Shown here: positions 1-9,064 of the stretch, one piece after another
How positions within the stretch are numbered: position 1 is the first letter of the stretch
How the letters are laid out: the number at the start of each line of letters is the position of its first letter
Origin: Tannerellaceae bacterium
GTDB taxonomy: Bacteria > Bacteroidota > Bacteroidia > Bacteroidales > Tannerellaceae
Reading direction: 5' to 3'
Length of the DNA: 36,408 nucleotides
NCBI GenBank assembly: GCA_031266215.1
Contig: JAISBL010000025.1
Location: forward strand, 1 to 36,408
Made by a program: the position numbers and the translations under genes
The notes under the pieces: model-generated
The model's input: only the letters and a program-made list of their open reading frames with translations
Database searches by the model: none
Told to the model about the DNA's origin: nothing

Positions 1-487
1 CATAATTTGTTTGTGGATACTTGTGGTTTTACTGAAAAAGTTATAAGCGCTTTTAATGTACCTGTAATAGTAGATAAAACTATTAGAGAAATAAACGTTG
101 ACGAATATGACGCCTTAGCAATACCTGGCGGATTTGAGGAATTTGGTTTTTATGAAGAAGCATATAACGAAAGATTCTTAAACATAATCAAGGAATTTAA
201 TGCAAAAGGTAAAATTATTGCGACAATTTGTTCCGGCGCATTCCCTTTAGGAAAAAGTGGAGTTCTTAAGGATCGGAAAGTAACTACTTACCACTTAAAA
301 AACGGCTATTGGCAAAAAAAGCTGAAAGAATTTGGAGTGAATGCTGTGAACGAACCAATAGTAGTTGATGGTAATATTATTACGTCTTATTTGTCCGGAG
401 ACAGCTCCGAATGTCGTATTTGAATTATTAAAAATGCTGACCTCAGAAGAAGAAATGTCAGTAATAAAAGAAGCTATGGGATTTTAG
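1..487 (+). pseudogene. DJ-1/PfpI family protein, 5' end outside the window, frameshifted near its 3' end
   Basis: The reading frame is already open at base 1, so the N-terminus lies outside the window. The protein has the DJ-1/PfpI (glutamine amidotransferase-like) fold signature: an AIPGGF loop, and the nucleophile elbow ATICSGAF with the candidate catalytic Cys codon at 229-231. Members are small cysteine hydrolases, glyoxalases or chaperones; the exact role cannot be told. The first frame ends early at 421-423. Skipping one T in the run at 390-392 restores a continuous family-like C-terminus (SYCPETAPNVVFELLKM, then EEEMSVIKEAMGF) ending at TAG 485-487. A one-base insertion has therefore broken the gene, unless it is a sequencing error. 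Base composition is much more AT-rich than the metabolic genes further right. Confidence 0.8.
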
Positions 488-822
488 AAGAACGCTGACA
501 AAATTATTGGAAGATTAAGTTATGAAAGTGCCTAAAAAGCAACTGTTCGATTTTCGAGATAATGTAAGTATCTGGCTTTTTCACTTTTGGCAAGACACCT
601 GTCAGAGAATTCCTTATCAAAAAACATCGATTCAATCAAAATGTCAGAACTACAGCGTAATTTATTGATAACTTATGTTAATTGTTAACGAAACAGCAAT
701 ATTTCGACATAATTTTTGTTTTACAAATGTATCTTCGATTTCTTTTTACAATCCAAAAACAATTGATTGGGATAAAGAACTTTTAATTAGTTAATAACAA
801 TTTTAATAATTTATTTCTAATA
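488..822. other. AT-rich gene-free stretch
   Basis: No supportable gene is seen between the broken DJ-1 gene and the small membrane protein gene. A short stretch from about 521 starts with ATG but stops after five codons. The part nearest 823 is very AT-rich and probably holds the promoter and leader of the next gene, but no clean TTTG / TAnnTTTG pair at proper spacing is visible. Confidence 0.5.
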
Positions 823-1233
823 ATGAATACACAAATAAAATCAGTATTAAAATATTGGCAGGAAATTATTTTTATCATTGCAATTGGAATAATGGTATTC
901 AGAATAACAATGAATATTACCATAGCTTTTCAACAAGTTATAAACATTATCTTTTATTGCATATTTATTATGTTGATAATGTGCCTTATTGGACAATTTT
1001 ATTGGAAAAGTCAGGCTTTGGGATTACAACTTGCATTCATGTTGGGATTTGGCTCTATATGGATGTTTCTCGCAGTATTGTCTGATTTAGTAAAAATAAA
1101 TACAATAGATGGAAATCTCGATATGATATTCTATTTATTTCTCTCTATTGGATTAATTATTACTGCAATTTCGATGCCTTTGAAATATTTTAAAGCGGAA
1201 TGTATAAATAGAAACGTTAATTCAGTACAATAG
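823..1233 (+). CDS. small integral membrane protein, function unknown
   Basis: This 136-residue protein consists mainly of four hydrophobic segments (about residues 14-30, 36-58, 67-87 and 100-118) separated by short polar loops, with a basic C-terminal tail. That is the layout of a small four-helix inner-membrane protein. I do not recognise the family and see no catalytic motif. The gene is AT-rich like the broken DJ-1 gene before it, and an AT-rich leader typical of Bacteroidota precedes the ATG. Both genes look like acquired DNA beside the transposase fragments that follow. An overlapping frame at 855-1085 is open only by chance. Confidence 0.6.
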   Translation: MNTQIKSVLKYWQEIIFIIAIGIMVFRITMNITIAFQQVINIIFYCIFIMLIMCLIGQFYWKSQALGLQLAFMLGFGSIWMFLAVLSDLVKINTIDGNLDMIFYLFLSIGLIITAISMPLKYFKAECINRNVNSVQ

Positions 1234-1303
1234 AGTTTATATTTAATAGTTTATTAAAGCGTTCTTTTACATATCATTTCGAGTTCAAATAAAAAACTCG
1301 CAA

Positions 1304-1501
1304 ATGAAATATGATAGGCTTCGACGTAATCCGAAACGGTTATTGTCATTGACAGGGTTTGCTTACAACTTAAAACTTATTGAAAGATGATTGGTCGCAG
1401 ACAGAGGGTATCATGGACAAAAACAGCCGGGAAATACTCAGGTGAAGATTTCCGGTGTTCCAGTAAAAAGTGACACTCAGCGAGACGCCTATTCGGGGTA
1501 A
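1304..1501 (+). mobile_element. remnant of an IS5-like transposase gene
   Basis: From ATG 1304 the frame reads MKYDRLRRNPKRLLSLTG, which resembles the start of IS5-type DDE transposases (helix-turn-helix region). It stops at TGA 1388-1390. In the same frame, directly after that stop, comes VADRGYHGQKQPGN (from 1394), like the DRGYRG segment around a DDE aspartate in that superfamily, ending at TAA 1499-1501. The central part of a normal transposase is missing, so this is an internally deleted, dead copy. Terminal inverted repeats were not found. Recognition is from motif memory, so the subfamily is uncertain. Confidence 0.5.
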
Positions 1502-1603
1502 CGTTCATTAACCACAACAGCCGCGCCGTCCTGAATGGTTCTGCGCCGGGCAGGGGGTTTTCGACCAACGCCCCCGGCGCACGATTGTTCGCAGATTTTT
1601 CGA

Positions 1604-1696
1604 CGGCAGGCTTCTGATACTTTTATGCATATGAAAGAGGATGCCATGAACAACGGACAGACCAAACCCGGTTACAATCTTCAAATTATTCCCTGA
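1604..1696 (+). mobile_element. remnant of an IS1182-like transposase gene
   Basis: The frame ending at TGA 1694-1696 contains MKEDAMNNGQTKPGYNLQI (from 1631), which closely matches the conserved core of IS1182-family transposases of Bacteroidota, preceded by SDTFMH as in intact copies. Only about 30 codons survive and no termini are seen. Together with the fragment just upstream it fills most of the gap 1234-1698, which holds no intact gene. The DNA here is more GC-rich than the flanking genes, consistent with a separate origin. Confidence 0.6.
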
Positions 1697-1698
1697 CA

Positions 1699-2829
1699 CT
1701 ACCAGTACACTGATAAAAACTCTTCCATATTATTAGGTGTAACAACAGAGAAAGTACTACCTAAATAATTTTCTAAGAACTGCTTAGGCATTTTATATTT
1801 GGCAGAAGGAGTCCACTTAAATTCAAATGCATGAATTTGTCCGTCTCCTTCTTCAATATAGTCGATTTCTTTCTGGTCTGTAGTTCGCCAGAACCAACTG
1901 TTGCACCACATCTTGTCGTATTCCAGTTTTTTCTGTCTTTCGGATATAATATAGTTTTCCCATAGCGCGCCAATGTCGGAACGGCTTTCCGTTAAAGAGA
2001 AATCTGCTATAATGGCATTGCGGATGCCATTATCGTAAAAGTAAATCTTCTTACTATTTTTTAATTCGTTTCGTAAGTTACGGCTAAATGAGCCTAAGCG
2101 AAAGATAACATAACATTGCTCTAATAACACTACGTATTTTTCTACTGTTTTGCTGTCTAATCCGCAAAGCTGACCTAATTCGGAATAAGATACCTGGTTG
2201 CCAATTTGGAATGCAATCGCTTGCAATAGTTTCAGTAGTTTTTCCGGCTTCTTGATTTGTTCCCACATCAGAATGTCCTTGTACAAATAACTGTCTGAAA
2301 GTTGTTTCAGAATCTCTTTTTCATCCCCCGGATTATTTACTACATCAGGATAATACCCATATACCATACGATGAGGTAATAACCTTTTTTCATCTAATAA
2401 CCCATGATGCTGTACCATCTCTGCAAAAGAAACAGGATACATTTTGTATTCCCATTTTCTACCGGTGAGTGGTTCGTTTACTTCATTAGATAAATCGAAA
2501 GAAGAACTACCTGTTGCAATAAGTTGCACTTCCGGCAATTCATCTGTAATAAGTTTCAGCTTTAAGCCAATATCTTTGATTCGCTGGGCTTCATCAATTA
2601 CAACATATTTCTTAGTTCCGAAAATATACTTCAAACGGGTAGCTGATACATTTTCAAAAAGATTCTGTACATCCAATTCATCGCCATTAAGCCAAATCAT
2701 TTCATCAGAACCTTTAAAGAGTTCTTTGACCAAAGTCGTTTTCCCCACCTGTCTGGCTCCCATTAATATGATTGCTTTACCTGTGTTCAACTTATCCCGA
2801 ACTGTATTTTCTAATATTCTATGTATCAT
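1699..2829 (-). CDS. AAA+ ATPase with DUF4143 C-terminal domain
   Basis: A protein of about 376 residues if translation starts at the ATG at 2829, whose MIHRILENTV start fits the family better than the upstream ATG at 2850. The N-terminal P-loop ATPase has Walker A GARQVGKT (24-31), Walker B YVVIDEA (75-81) and a sensor-like ATGSSSF. The middle is a winged-helix-like region. The C-terminal DUF4143 part ends in a PD-(D/E)XK-like signature, EIDYIEE followed by FEFKW. Such stand-alone ATPases are common, often multicopy and accessory in Bacteroidota; their substrate is not established. Its 3' end lies two bases after the IS1182 remnant, so it may have moved with or been captured beside those elements. 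Confidence 0.85.
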   Translation of the reverse strand: MIHRILENTVRDKLNTGKAIILMGARQVGKTTLVKELFKGSDEMIWLNGDELDVQNLFENVSATRLKYIFGTKKYVVIDEAQRIKDIGLKLKLITDELPEVQLIATGSSSFDLSNEVNEPLTGRKWEYKMYPVSFAEMVQHHGLLDEKRLLPHRMVYGYYPDVVNNPGDEKEILKQLSDSYLYKDILMWEQIKKPEKLLKLLQAIAFQIGNQVSYSELGQLCGLDSKTVEKYVVLLEQCYVIFRLGSFSRNLRNELKNSKKIYFYDNGIRNAIIADFSLTESRSDIGALWENYIISERQKKLEYDKMWCNSWFWRTTDQKEIDYIEEGDGQIHAFEFKWTPSAKYKMPKQFLENYLGSTFSVVTPNNMEEFLSVYW

Positions 2830-3069
2830 AACAAATTTATTATACCACAAAAATGCAATAAATTTGGAATTGAATCCGTAAAATATGATGTATTTTTGGA
2901 TTTGCTGTGAGATTGTCGATAAAAATAGAGCTTATTCCCCAAAACCTGCCTATGCTACATCACTTCGAGGTCTATTTATTCCTATTCCAGGCAGGAAGAC
3001 GAATTGCGAATATCCTGTAATGATTCACTATAGCAATAATGGAAATCACACATATAATTATATCCTTTT

Positions 3070-4248
3070 TCATAGACTTTGGATTTTAAATATTTTAAAA
3101 TTCAAATAGGCCTCATCCAGGTCTTTATTATCAATATATTCAATATTCAACCCTTCTTCGGTAGCAAAAGAGTTTTTCCAATTCCATTCACTGCCTGTAC
3201 CGATAGCTGTTTCTCCCATATAATTAAACAGTTCGTCCATCAGGATAATAATAATCGGTTTCTCCTTTGCTTGTGTAGCTGTCGTTGCATCAGGTATGCC
3301 TTGTTCCATAAAACGGTAATAAACGTGTCGCCAGGGGTCATACAAGATGGCAGAATATGTATCTTGCTGCAGGTAAGATACCCAGATAAGCTCAGACGGC
3401 GTTCCTCTCTGCTCCCTGTCAATGGAACGGATCGTCCTTGCTACGTTACTCCCCGCGTACACGGTTGTATAATCATCGGTTCCCGGCTTTGTTACATATA
3501 AGTTGTGTGATACGGGAAAACTAAAGATAATTTCTCCCGTTGGAGACAAGGCAGGGTAGGCTTGTGTAAAAACAACGTCATTCCAATTGTAGTTGTGGCC
3601 ATACAATTTTTCAGGATAGGTGTTGTGATATTCTATCCGGCCTGTTCCTAAATCAATGTGTGTGGTGAACCGGAATTTATCTATTAACGTATCAGGAAAG
3701 GAAAATGGAACCATCCCCGGCAAAACTAACCTGTTTCCGGTATTAATCATTGGACACGTGGTACTAAAAAGATATTGTGGATTATATAATGCCCAGTCAG
3801 GTTCTTTGTTGTAAAACGAAATCTTGTCTTTTACATGAGCAGCGCTATCAGTTAGAACCAACTCTATTAGCGGCATGTTATACACGTAAATAGAATCCAT
3901 GTTTTTAATATAGTAACCGGCAGGATTAAGGATACCGTCAGGACCTTCCTTTTCGTAGCTTATTTTTTTGATATATCGTTCCGTGTCATAATCATATAAA
4001 TAGACAGACTGGTTATGCGGATTCAAAAAAGTCAGTATCCTCATGCCCGGTACGTCTTCTATCATTTGCATGTATGGCGGTTGAGGCGCTGTATCATCGT
4101 CGAGGAAGATTCTTTTCTCTGCGACTGCCGTCAATTGATGTGTTGCCACCAATTTGCCTGCCTTCTCATTTTTTATGGTTGCTACCCGGTCGGTACAAGA
4201 AACCAGCATGGCGATGGACAAACTTGTGTAGATAAAACAGATTTTCAT
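3070..4248 (-). CDS. DUF4221-like secreted lipoprotein
   Basis: This 392-residue protein begins with a lipoprotein signal (MKICFIYTSLSIAMLVSC, lipidated Cys at residue 18), so it should be anchored in the envelope. The rest has many short beta-rich, aromatic segments (for example VYLYDYDTERYIKK and NLYVTKPGTDDY), consistent with a beta-propeller. The overall pattern resembles the Bacteroidales DUF4221 family, which has no established function. It is transcribed leftward from a promoter candidate at 4266-4298 and stands alone. The 240-bp gap to the ATPase gene contains only a doubtful short ORF. Confidence 0.65.
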   Translation of the reverse strand: MKICFIYTSLSIAMLVSCTDRVATIKNEKAGKLVATHQLTAVAEKRIFLDDDTAPQPPYMQMIEDVPGMRILTFLNPHNQSVYLYDYDTERYIKKISYEKEGPDGILNPAGYYIKNMDSIYVYNMPLIELVLTDSAAHVKDKISFYNKEPDWALYNPQYLFSTTCPMINTGNRLVLPGMVPFSFPDTLIDKFRFTTHIDLGTGRIEYHNTYPEKLYGHNYNWNDVVFTQAYPALSPTGEIIFSFPVSHNLYVTKPGTDDYTTVYAGSNVARTIRSIDREQRGTPSELIWVSYLQQDTYSAILYDPWRHVYYRFMEQGIPDATTATQAKEKPIIIILMDELFNYMGETAIGTGSEWNWKNSFATEEGLNIEYIDNKDLDEAYLNFKIFKIQSL

Positions 4249-4265
4249 AATATATCCAATTTTAG

Positions 4266-4298
4266 AAATTTTACTCTCGTTTCTGAAACAAGGGCAAA
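4266..4298 (-). promoter_or_regulatory. candidate Bacteroides-type promoter for the DUF4221 gene
   Basis: On the minus strand a TTTG box (4295-4298) is followed after 21 bases by TAAAATTT (4266-4273), close to the -7 consensus TAnnTTTG with one mismatch and correct spacing. The start codon lies about 18 bases downstream of the box. Confidence 0.4.
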
Positions 4299-4306
4299 GA
4301 TGCAGG

Positions 4307-4350
4307 AAATTTACCCCCGTTCAAAATATAGAGGTAAAATTTACCCCCGT
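4307..4350. repeat. two-copy direct repeat with an internal palindrome
   Basis: The 15-mer AAATTTACCCCCGTT occurs twice about 30 bp apart. The second copy forms the palindrome GGTAAAATTTACC at 4333-4345. It lies between the DUF4221 promoter and the conjugative-element remnant. It could be a small operator or the relic of a longer array. Confidence 0.4.
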
Positions 4351-4465
4351 TTTCTGTTCCATAACGCCACAAGCTGCCGCGCCACGAAAACATGGCCCCG
4401 GGGCGTTTTTGTATTCTTACTTTCGCGTTTTAAATCCATTGTCAAACAATTAAAACAAATTGATT

Positions 4466-4552
4466 ATGCAGCAGGAAGATTATTGGAGAGGTCTGGCAAA
4501 AGTCATGGACTTTATGCGGGAGCTAAGGCTTTTTACCTGTGTTGCAACATAG
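4466..4552 (+). pseudogene. N-terminal fragment of a MobC/TraG-type coupling protein (YWFCY family)
   Basis: The 28-codon frame starting MQQEDYWRGLAKVMDFMREL matches the highly conserved start of mobC (coupling ATPase of Bacteroides conjugative elements), where the IYWFCY membrane segment would follow; here the frame goes astray and stops at 4550-4552. Just upstream, 4390-4410 has a GC hairpin followed by T-rich DNA, as often found before mobC. This is a scar of a lost conjugative transposon. The rest of the 4249-4778 gap holds no recognisable gene; two short open frames around 4553-4630 and from 4619 cannot be assigned. Confidence 0.55.
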
Positions 4553-4778
4553 AAATTACGGGATTAAAATACCGGCCCGCAGCAGAACAGCGAGCGGTGC
4601 AGGCGATAGCGGAAATATGTGCGGGTTGATATAGTGAATGTTTGTACCTGTTTGATGGCAGGAAAGGTGAACTATCGGGGCGTGGATTACGCGGCAAAGA
4701 TGAACTTCAGGGATGGTTTTGACGGGAGTATATTGTTGATATGCAGTAGCTTTGTCACAAATTTCAAATTATTAAACT

Positions 4779-6551
4779 ATGAAATATCTTGGTTATTTCC
4801 TTGTGGCGATGCTGATCGCCACGTCAGCCTGCGCAAAGGTAGGCGATTACGTCGAAACAGGCAACGCAGACGGCGACGAACCGGCAGGCGACGGAAGGAT
4901 TTCCTTCGTCCTGCCGCAGGCGGACAATGTCGTGACTTATACCGCCGCCTCGGCGGCAGAGGGAGGCTCGACTTCCGATGTTGTGGTTATCTATTCATTC
5001 AGCCCCTCGCTCAGATTTGAGCAGAGTTACACAATCCCTTACAGCGGCGGGACTAACGTTGCCGGCGGCGGACGGCAGTATTCGATCACTATGCAGGGCA
5101 GGGGAAAGCACAACTTTGTGTTACTCCAGGCGCCGGCGGGATATTCCTTCCCGCAGTTATCGGGCGGCAGCAGTCTGGGAGACCTGACGTCTGCATTGAC
5201 GAAGGCGGTGAACGGCAAACTGTCGCCTCCCTTTGTTATGTCTAACGCACAGGTTGACGGCAAACCGTACATAACTGTGGAGAGTATAGAGGATCAGTCT
5301 GCGCCCATACAGGTGAGCATGAAGAGCCGCGTGGCGAGGCTGGATATCGACGACTCGGACTGTACCATTGTCGGCGTTGATATATCCAACGCCGCGCCTG
5401 CCGGCAGGATGTTTGACAGTGCCTACGCGCGGACGGCTCCTTCGGAGGACGGACTGACTTATTCACTGGCAACCGGCGACCTTGCCAACAGCGGCCGCAG
5501 CTTCTAACTCGACCCCACGGTGCTGGGGGCCGGCGCGACGGGTACGGTGATTAACATACGCGCGAAGCTGAAAGGCAGCGGCGTCAATAAGACGTTTACC
5601 GTAATGACGGGCGCAAATCTTCCGATAGAGGCAGGCAGGCTGTACGGCCTGAGCACAGACACCGTCGTCATCGCCACCGTCACCAAAGAGGTCGAGGTCG
5701 TGGTCAACTTCGCCAGCACCGGCGCCGTGCAGACCTTCACCGCTCCCGTCGACGGCGTTTACACGCTTGAGGCATGGGGCGGGGCGGGGCGCGTGGGTCA
5801 TCGCTTTGCAACTAATAGTACGGCCGGCGCCGGAGGATTAGGCGGATATTCCCTGAGCACTCGTACGATGACGGCAGGGGAGAGGCTGTATATCTACGTA
5901 GGACAGGAAGGGTTCTCCGTCGACCGTGCCGCCTGGAACGGCGGAGGCACCTACACTACCCAATCCTGGGGAGCCGGAGGAGGAGGAGGGGCTACGGACT
6001 TCCGCACCGTCGGAGGTTCGTGGGACGACGCCGGATCGCTTGCCTCGCGCATCCTCGTGGCCGGCGGTGGTGGTGGCGGAGGCAGCACCAACCCCGTATG
6101 GGTAACAGAGGCCACCGGCGGCGGTGACGGAGGCGCGGGCGGAGGCGGAACATCCGCCGGAGGTGCCGGAAGAGATGGAACCGGGAAAGATTATATTGGA
6201 AAAGGCGGCGGAGGCGGAAGTAACCAGGGAGGTTCTCCAAAAGGTGGCGCCGCCGGAAGCGGAACCTACTACTCCGGCAATACCAACGGCCTAAGCGGCG
6301 GTGTTGGCAAAGGTGCCGACACCCCCGTAAGCACTTACTCATCCAACGTGGGCGACGGCGGAGCCGGCGGAGGAGGCTATGGCGGAGGCGGTAGCGGCGG
6401 AGCCGGCTTTGGCGCCAGTAGTAGAGGAGGTGGCGGCGGAGGAGGTGGCGGTGGCGGCAGCTACGGTGCTTCCGCAGGCGCCCCGGGCGTAAACTCCGGC
6501 GCAGGCAAAGCGCGCGTGACGTACCGCACCAGCATCCAGGTCCGCCCATAA
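4779..6551 (+). pseudogene. fimbrillin-like lipoprotein with ALK-type glycine-rich C-terminal domain, interrupted by one in-frame stop
   Basis: A single frame runs from 4779 to 6551 (590 residues) apart from one TAA at 5505-5507. The N-terminus is a lipoprotein signal (LIATSAC, Cys 18). Residues ~38-245 resemble the fimbrillin/Mfa-like fold of Bacteroidales (ISFVLPQ, PFVMSNAQV, VSMKSRVARLDI). After the stop the frame continues with a beta-rich linker and then a glycine-rich region like the ALK/LTK-type domain (TFTAPVDGVYTLEAWGGAG, YIYVGQEG, GGGGATDFR, and long GG-rich runs) up to the normal end. Everything beyond the stop is intact, so the mutation is recent, a sequencing error, or read through. 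Untranslated, the two halves would be a 242-residue secreted stub and a fragment lacking an export signal. Confidence 0.75.
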
Positions 6552-6577
6552 ACACCCTCGCGGGGCGGCAGATACAT

Positions 6578-6617
6578 TGCCCGGCGCCAGACAGACGCCC
6601 TGTCCGGATGCCGGGCA
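6578..6617. terminator. GC-rich hairpin between convergent genes
   Basis: TGCCCGGC (6578-6585) pairs perfectly with GCCGGGCA (6610-6617), and an inner stem GACAG/CTGTC lies in the loop. It sits between the end of the surface-protein gene and the end of the leftward acetyltransferase gene. There is no adjacent T-run, so termination is inferred from position. Confidence 0.4.
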
Positions 6618-6705
6618 GTCATCTGTGCGCCGGACCGGTATCGAACGGAAACTTTTACCTCACCCTGCCGTAATAATTGTCCTGCTTTCTATATGACAGC
6701 TTTTT

Positions 6706-7248
6706 TTAACCCTTCCCCTGACTCCGCAACTTATGTATAACCGGGTGGTACAGGCGGCAGAAACGTGCGGCTTCGCCGGCGGTTATCGCTTCGGGACAGG
6801 TCATAAGCATCAGCGGCACAGGATCGCCCCCCTTTTTGTATGGAGGTTGCAGGTAGTCATGCAGGTTAAGGACAAAGCCCAGGCGCCGGTAAAAGTCGAT
6901 GCGCCTTTTGTTGATCTCCGTAACCGGACGTTCCACTTCCAGCAATACCGGAAGCGTCGAACCGGCAATAAACTTCTCAACTATACGCCGTCCGTACCCC
7001 TTCCCGCGCAGGCGTGCAGACGTTGCCAGGTGTTCTATATACCTGACGTCTTCAAACCCCCACCACAGTATAAACCCGATAAACCCATCATCGCCGGTAA
7101 TTACCTCGAAGTGGTAGAGCGGATGCCCCATTATCTTTTCCTGTGTGCGAAGCTGCCGCCTCTCTTCCGGCGGGAAGGACCCTTTGTATAACCGCCAGGC
7201 CTGATCAAAGAGCGGATGCCCCGTACTTTCTATGCTTGTGTATTCCAT
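6706..7248 (-). CDS. GNAT family N-acetyltransferase
   Basis: A 180-residue GNAT fold protein. Acetyl-CoA-binding motif A is clear as HLATSARLRGKGYGRRIVE (about residues 72-90: R-x-x-G-x-G/A). It is preceded by beta strands with FEVITGDDGFIGFILWW and followed by NKRRIDFYRRLGF, the usual motif B region. It would acetylate a small molecule or peptide amine; the substrate cannot be inferred. It is transcribed leftward alone, and the repeat array 7409-7627 lies in its upstream region. Confidence 0.85.
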   Translation of the reverse strand: MEYTSIESTGHPLFDQAWRLYKGSFPPEERRQLRTQEKIMGHPLYHFEVITGDDGFIGFILWWGFEDVRYIEHLATSARLRGKGYGRRIVEKFIAGSTLPVLLEVERPVTEINKRRIDFYRRLGFVLNLHDYLQPPYKKGGDPVPLMLMTCPEAITAGEAARFCRLYHPVIHKLRSQGKG

Positions 7249-7408
7249 TCACTGATAATTTATGCAAAGTTAGCTTTTGCAGCGAGCGCCAACTGCATTA
7301 ATATACATAATGTACCGAAACAGGCTGTCGCGGCGGCATTGATTACCCGCCTTCCGGTAATCGGGGCGAAAGCAAAGGCCCGGCCGTTCAACCCGGTCCT
7401 GCCTGAGC

Positions 7409-7627
7409 GTACCGGGATACCTCGTAAGAGCGTGCCGGGACGCCTCGTAAGCATGTGCCGGGGCGCCTCGTAAATACGTACAAGGATACCTCGTAAGCAC
7501 GTACGAGGGTATCTCGTAAGCACGTACTGGGATACCTCGTAAACACATACGAGGGTATCTCGTAAGCACGTACTGGGATACCTCGTAAACACGTACGAGG
7601 GTATCTCGTGCACGTACGGGGGCGCCC
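7409..7627. repeat. 23-bp tandem repeat array 1 (about 9.5 units)
   Basis: Units start at 7409, 7432, 7455, 7478, 7501, 7524, 7547, 7570 and 7593, with a partial unit at 7614. The first eight are exactly 23 bp; the ninth is 21. Units 5, 7 and 9 contain the perfect hairpin TACGAG-GGTAT-CTCGTA. Units 6 and 8 have TACTGG-GATAC-CTCGTA, so later units alternate in a 46-bp higher-order pattern. Across unit joints CCTCGTA pairs with TACGAGG. It lies between the divergent acetyltransferase and metY genes. The rest of the 7249-7758 gap shows only a 10-bp inverted pair (TATACATAAT at 7302, its complement at 7677) around the array. Confidence 0.9.
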
Positions 7628-7699
7628 CATACCATGCCGATAGATAGCGGGCGAAGGGAAATACCGCGTATATGGTATTATGTATAATGAAAGAACGGT

Positions 7700-7707
7700 T
7701 ACCTTTG
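7700..7707 (+). promoter_or_regulatory. candidate -7 element for metY
   Basis: TACCTTTG fits the Bacteroidota -7 consensus TAnnTTTG exactly and lies 52 bases before the metY start codon. No clear -33 TTTG is seen at 19-21 bases upstream, so confidence is modest. Confidence 0.4.
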
Positions 7708-7731
7708 CGCCGCCGGATTTGTATTTAATAA

Positions 7732-9057
<1,326 letters not shown>

Positions 9058-9064
9058 TCTCGCC

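Noticed and set aside
2885-3109. 74-residue plus-strand ORF between the ATPase and DUF4221 genes
   Set aside because: It overlaps the end of the DUF4221 gene, has no recognisable features and is probably chance.
5992-6555. 187-residue Arg/Leu-rich minus-strand ORF opposite the glycine-rich domain
   Set aside because: It is the complement of glycine-codon runs; composition is explained by the plus-strand gene.
7260-7635. Three overlapping minus-strand ORFs through array 1 with repetitive products (RYPRTCLRG-like)
   Set aside because: The 23-bp unit has no stop trinucleotides on that strand, so all three frames stay open; there is no unique coding signal and the start sites are arbitrary.
7302-7686. 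Transposon ends around array 1 (10-bp inverted pair TATACATAAT)
   Set aside because: The pair is short and AT-rich, and no target duplication is visible outside it.
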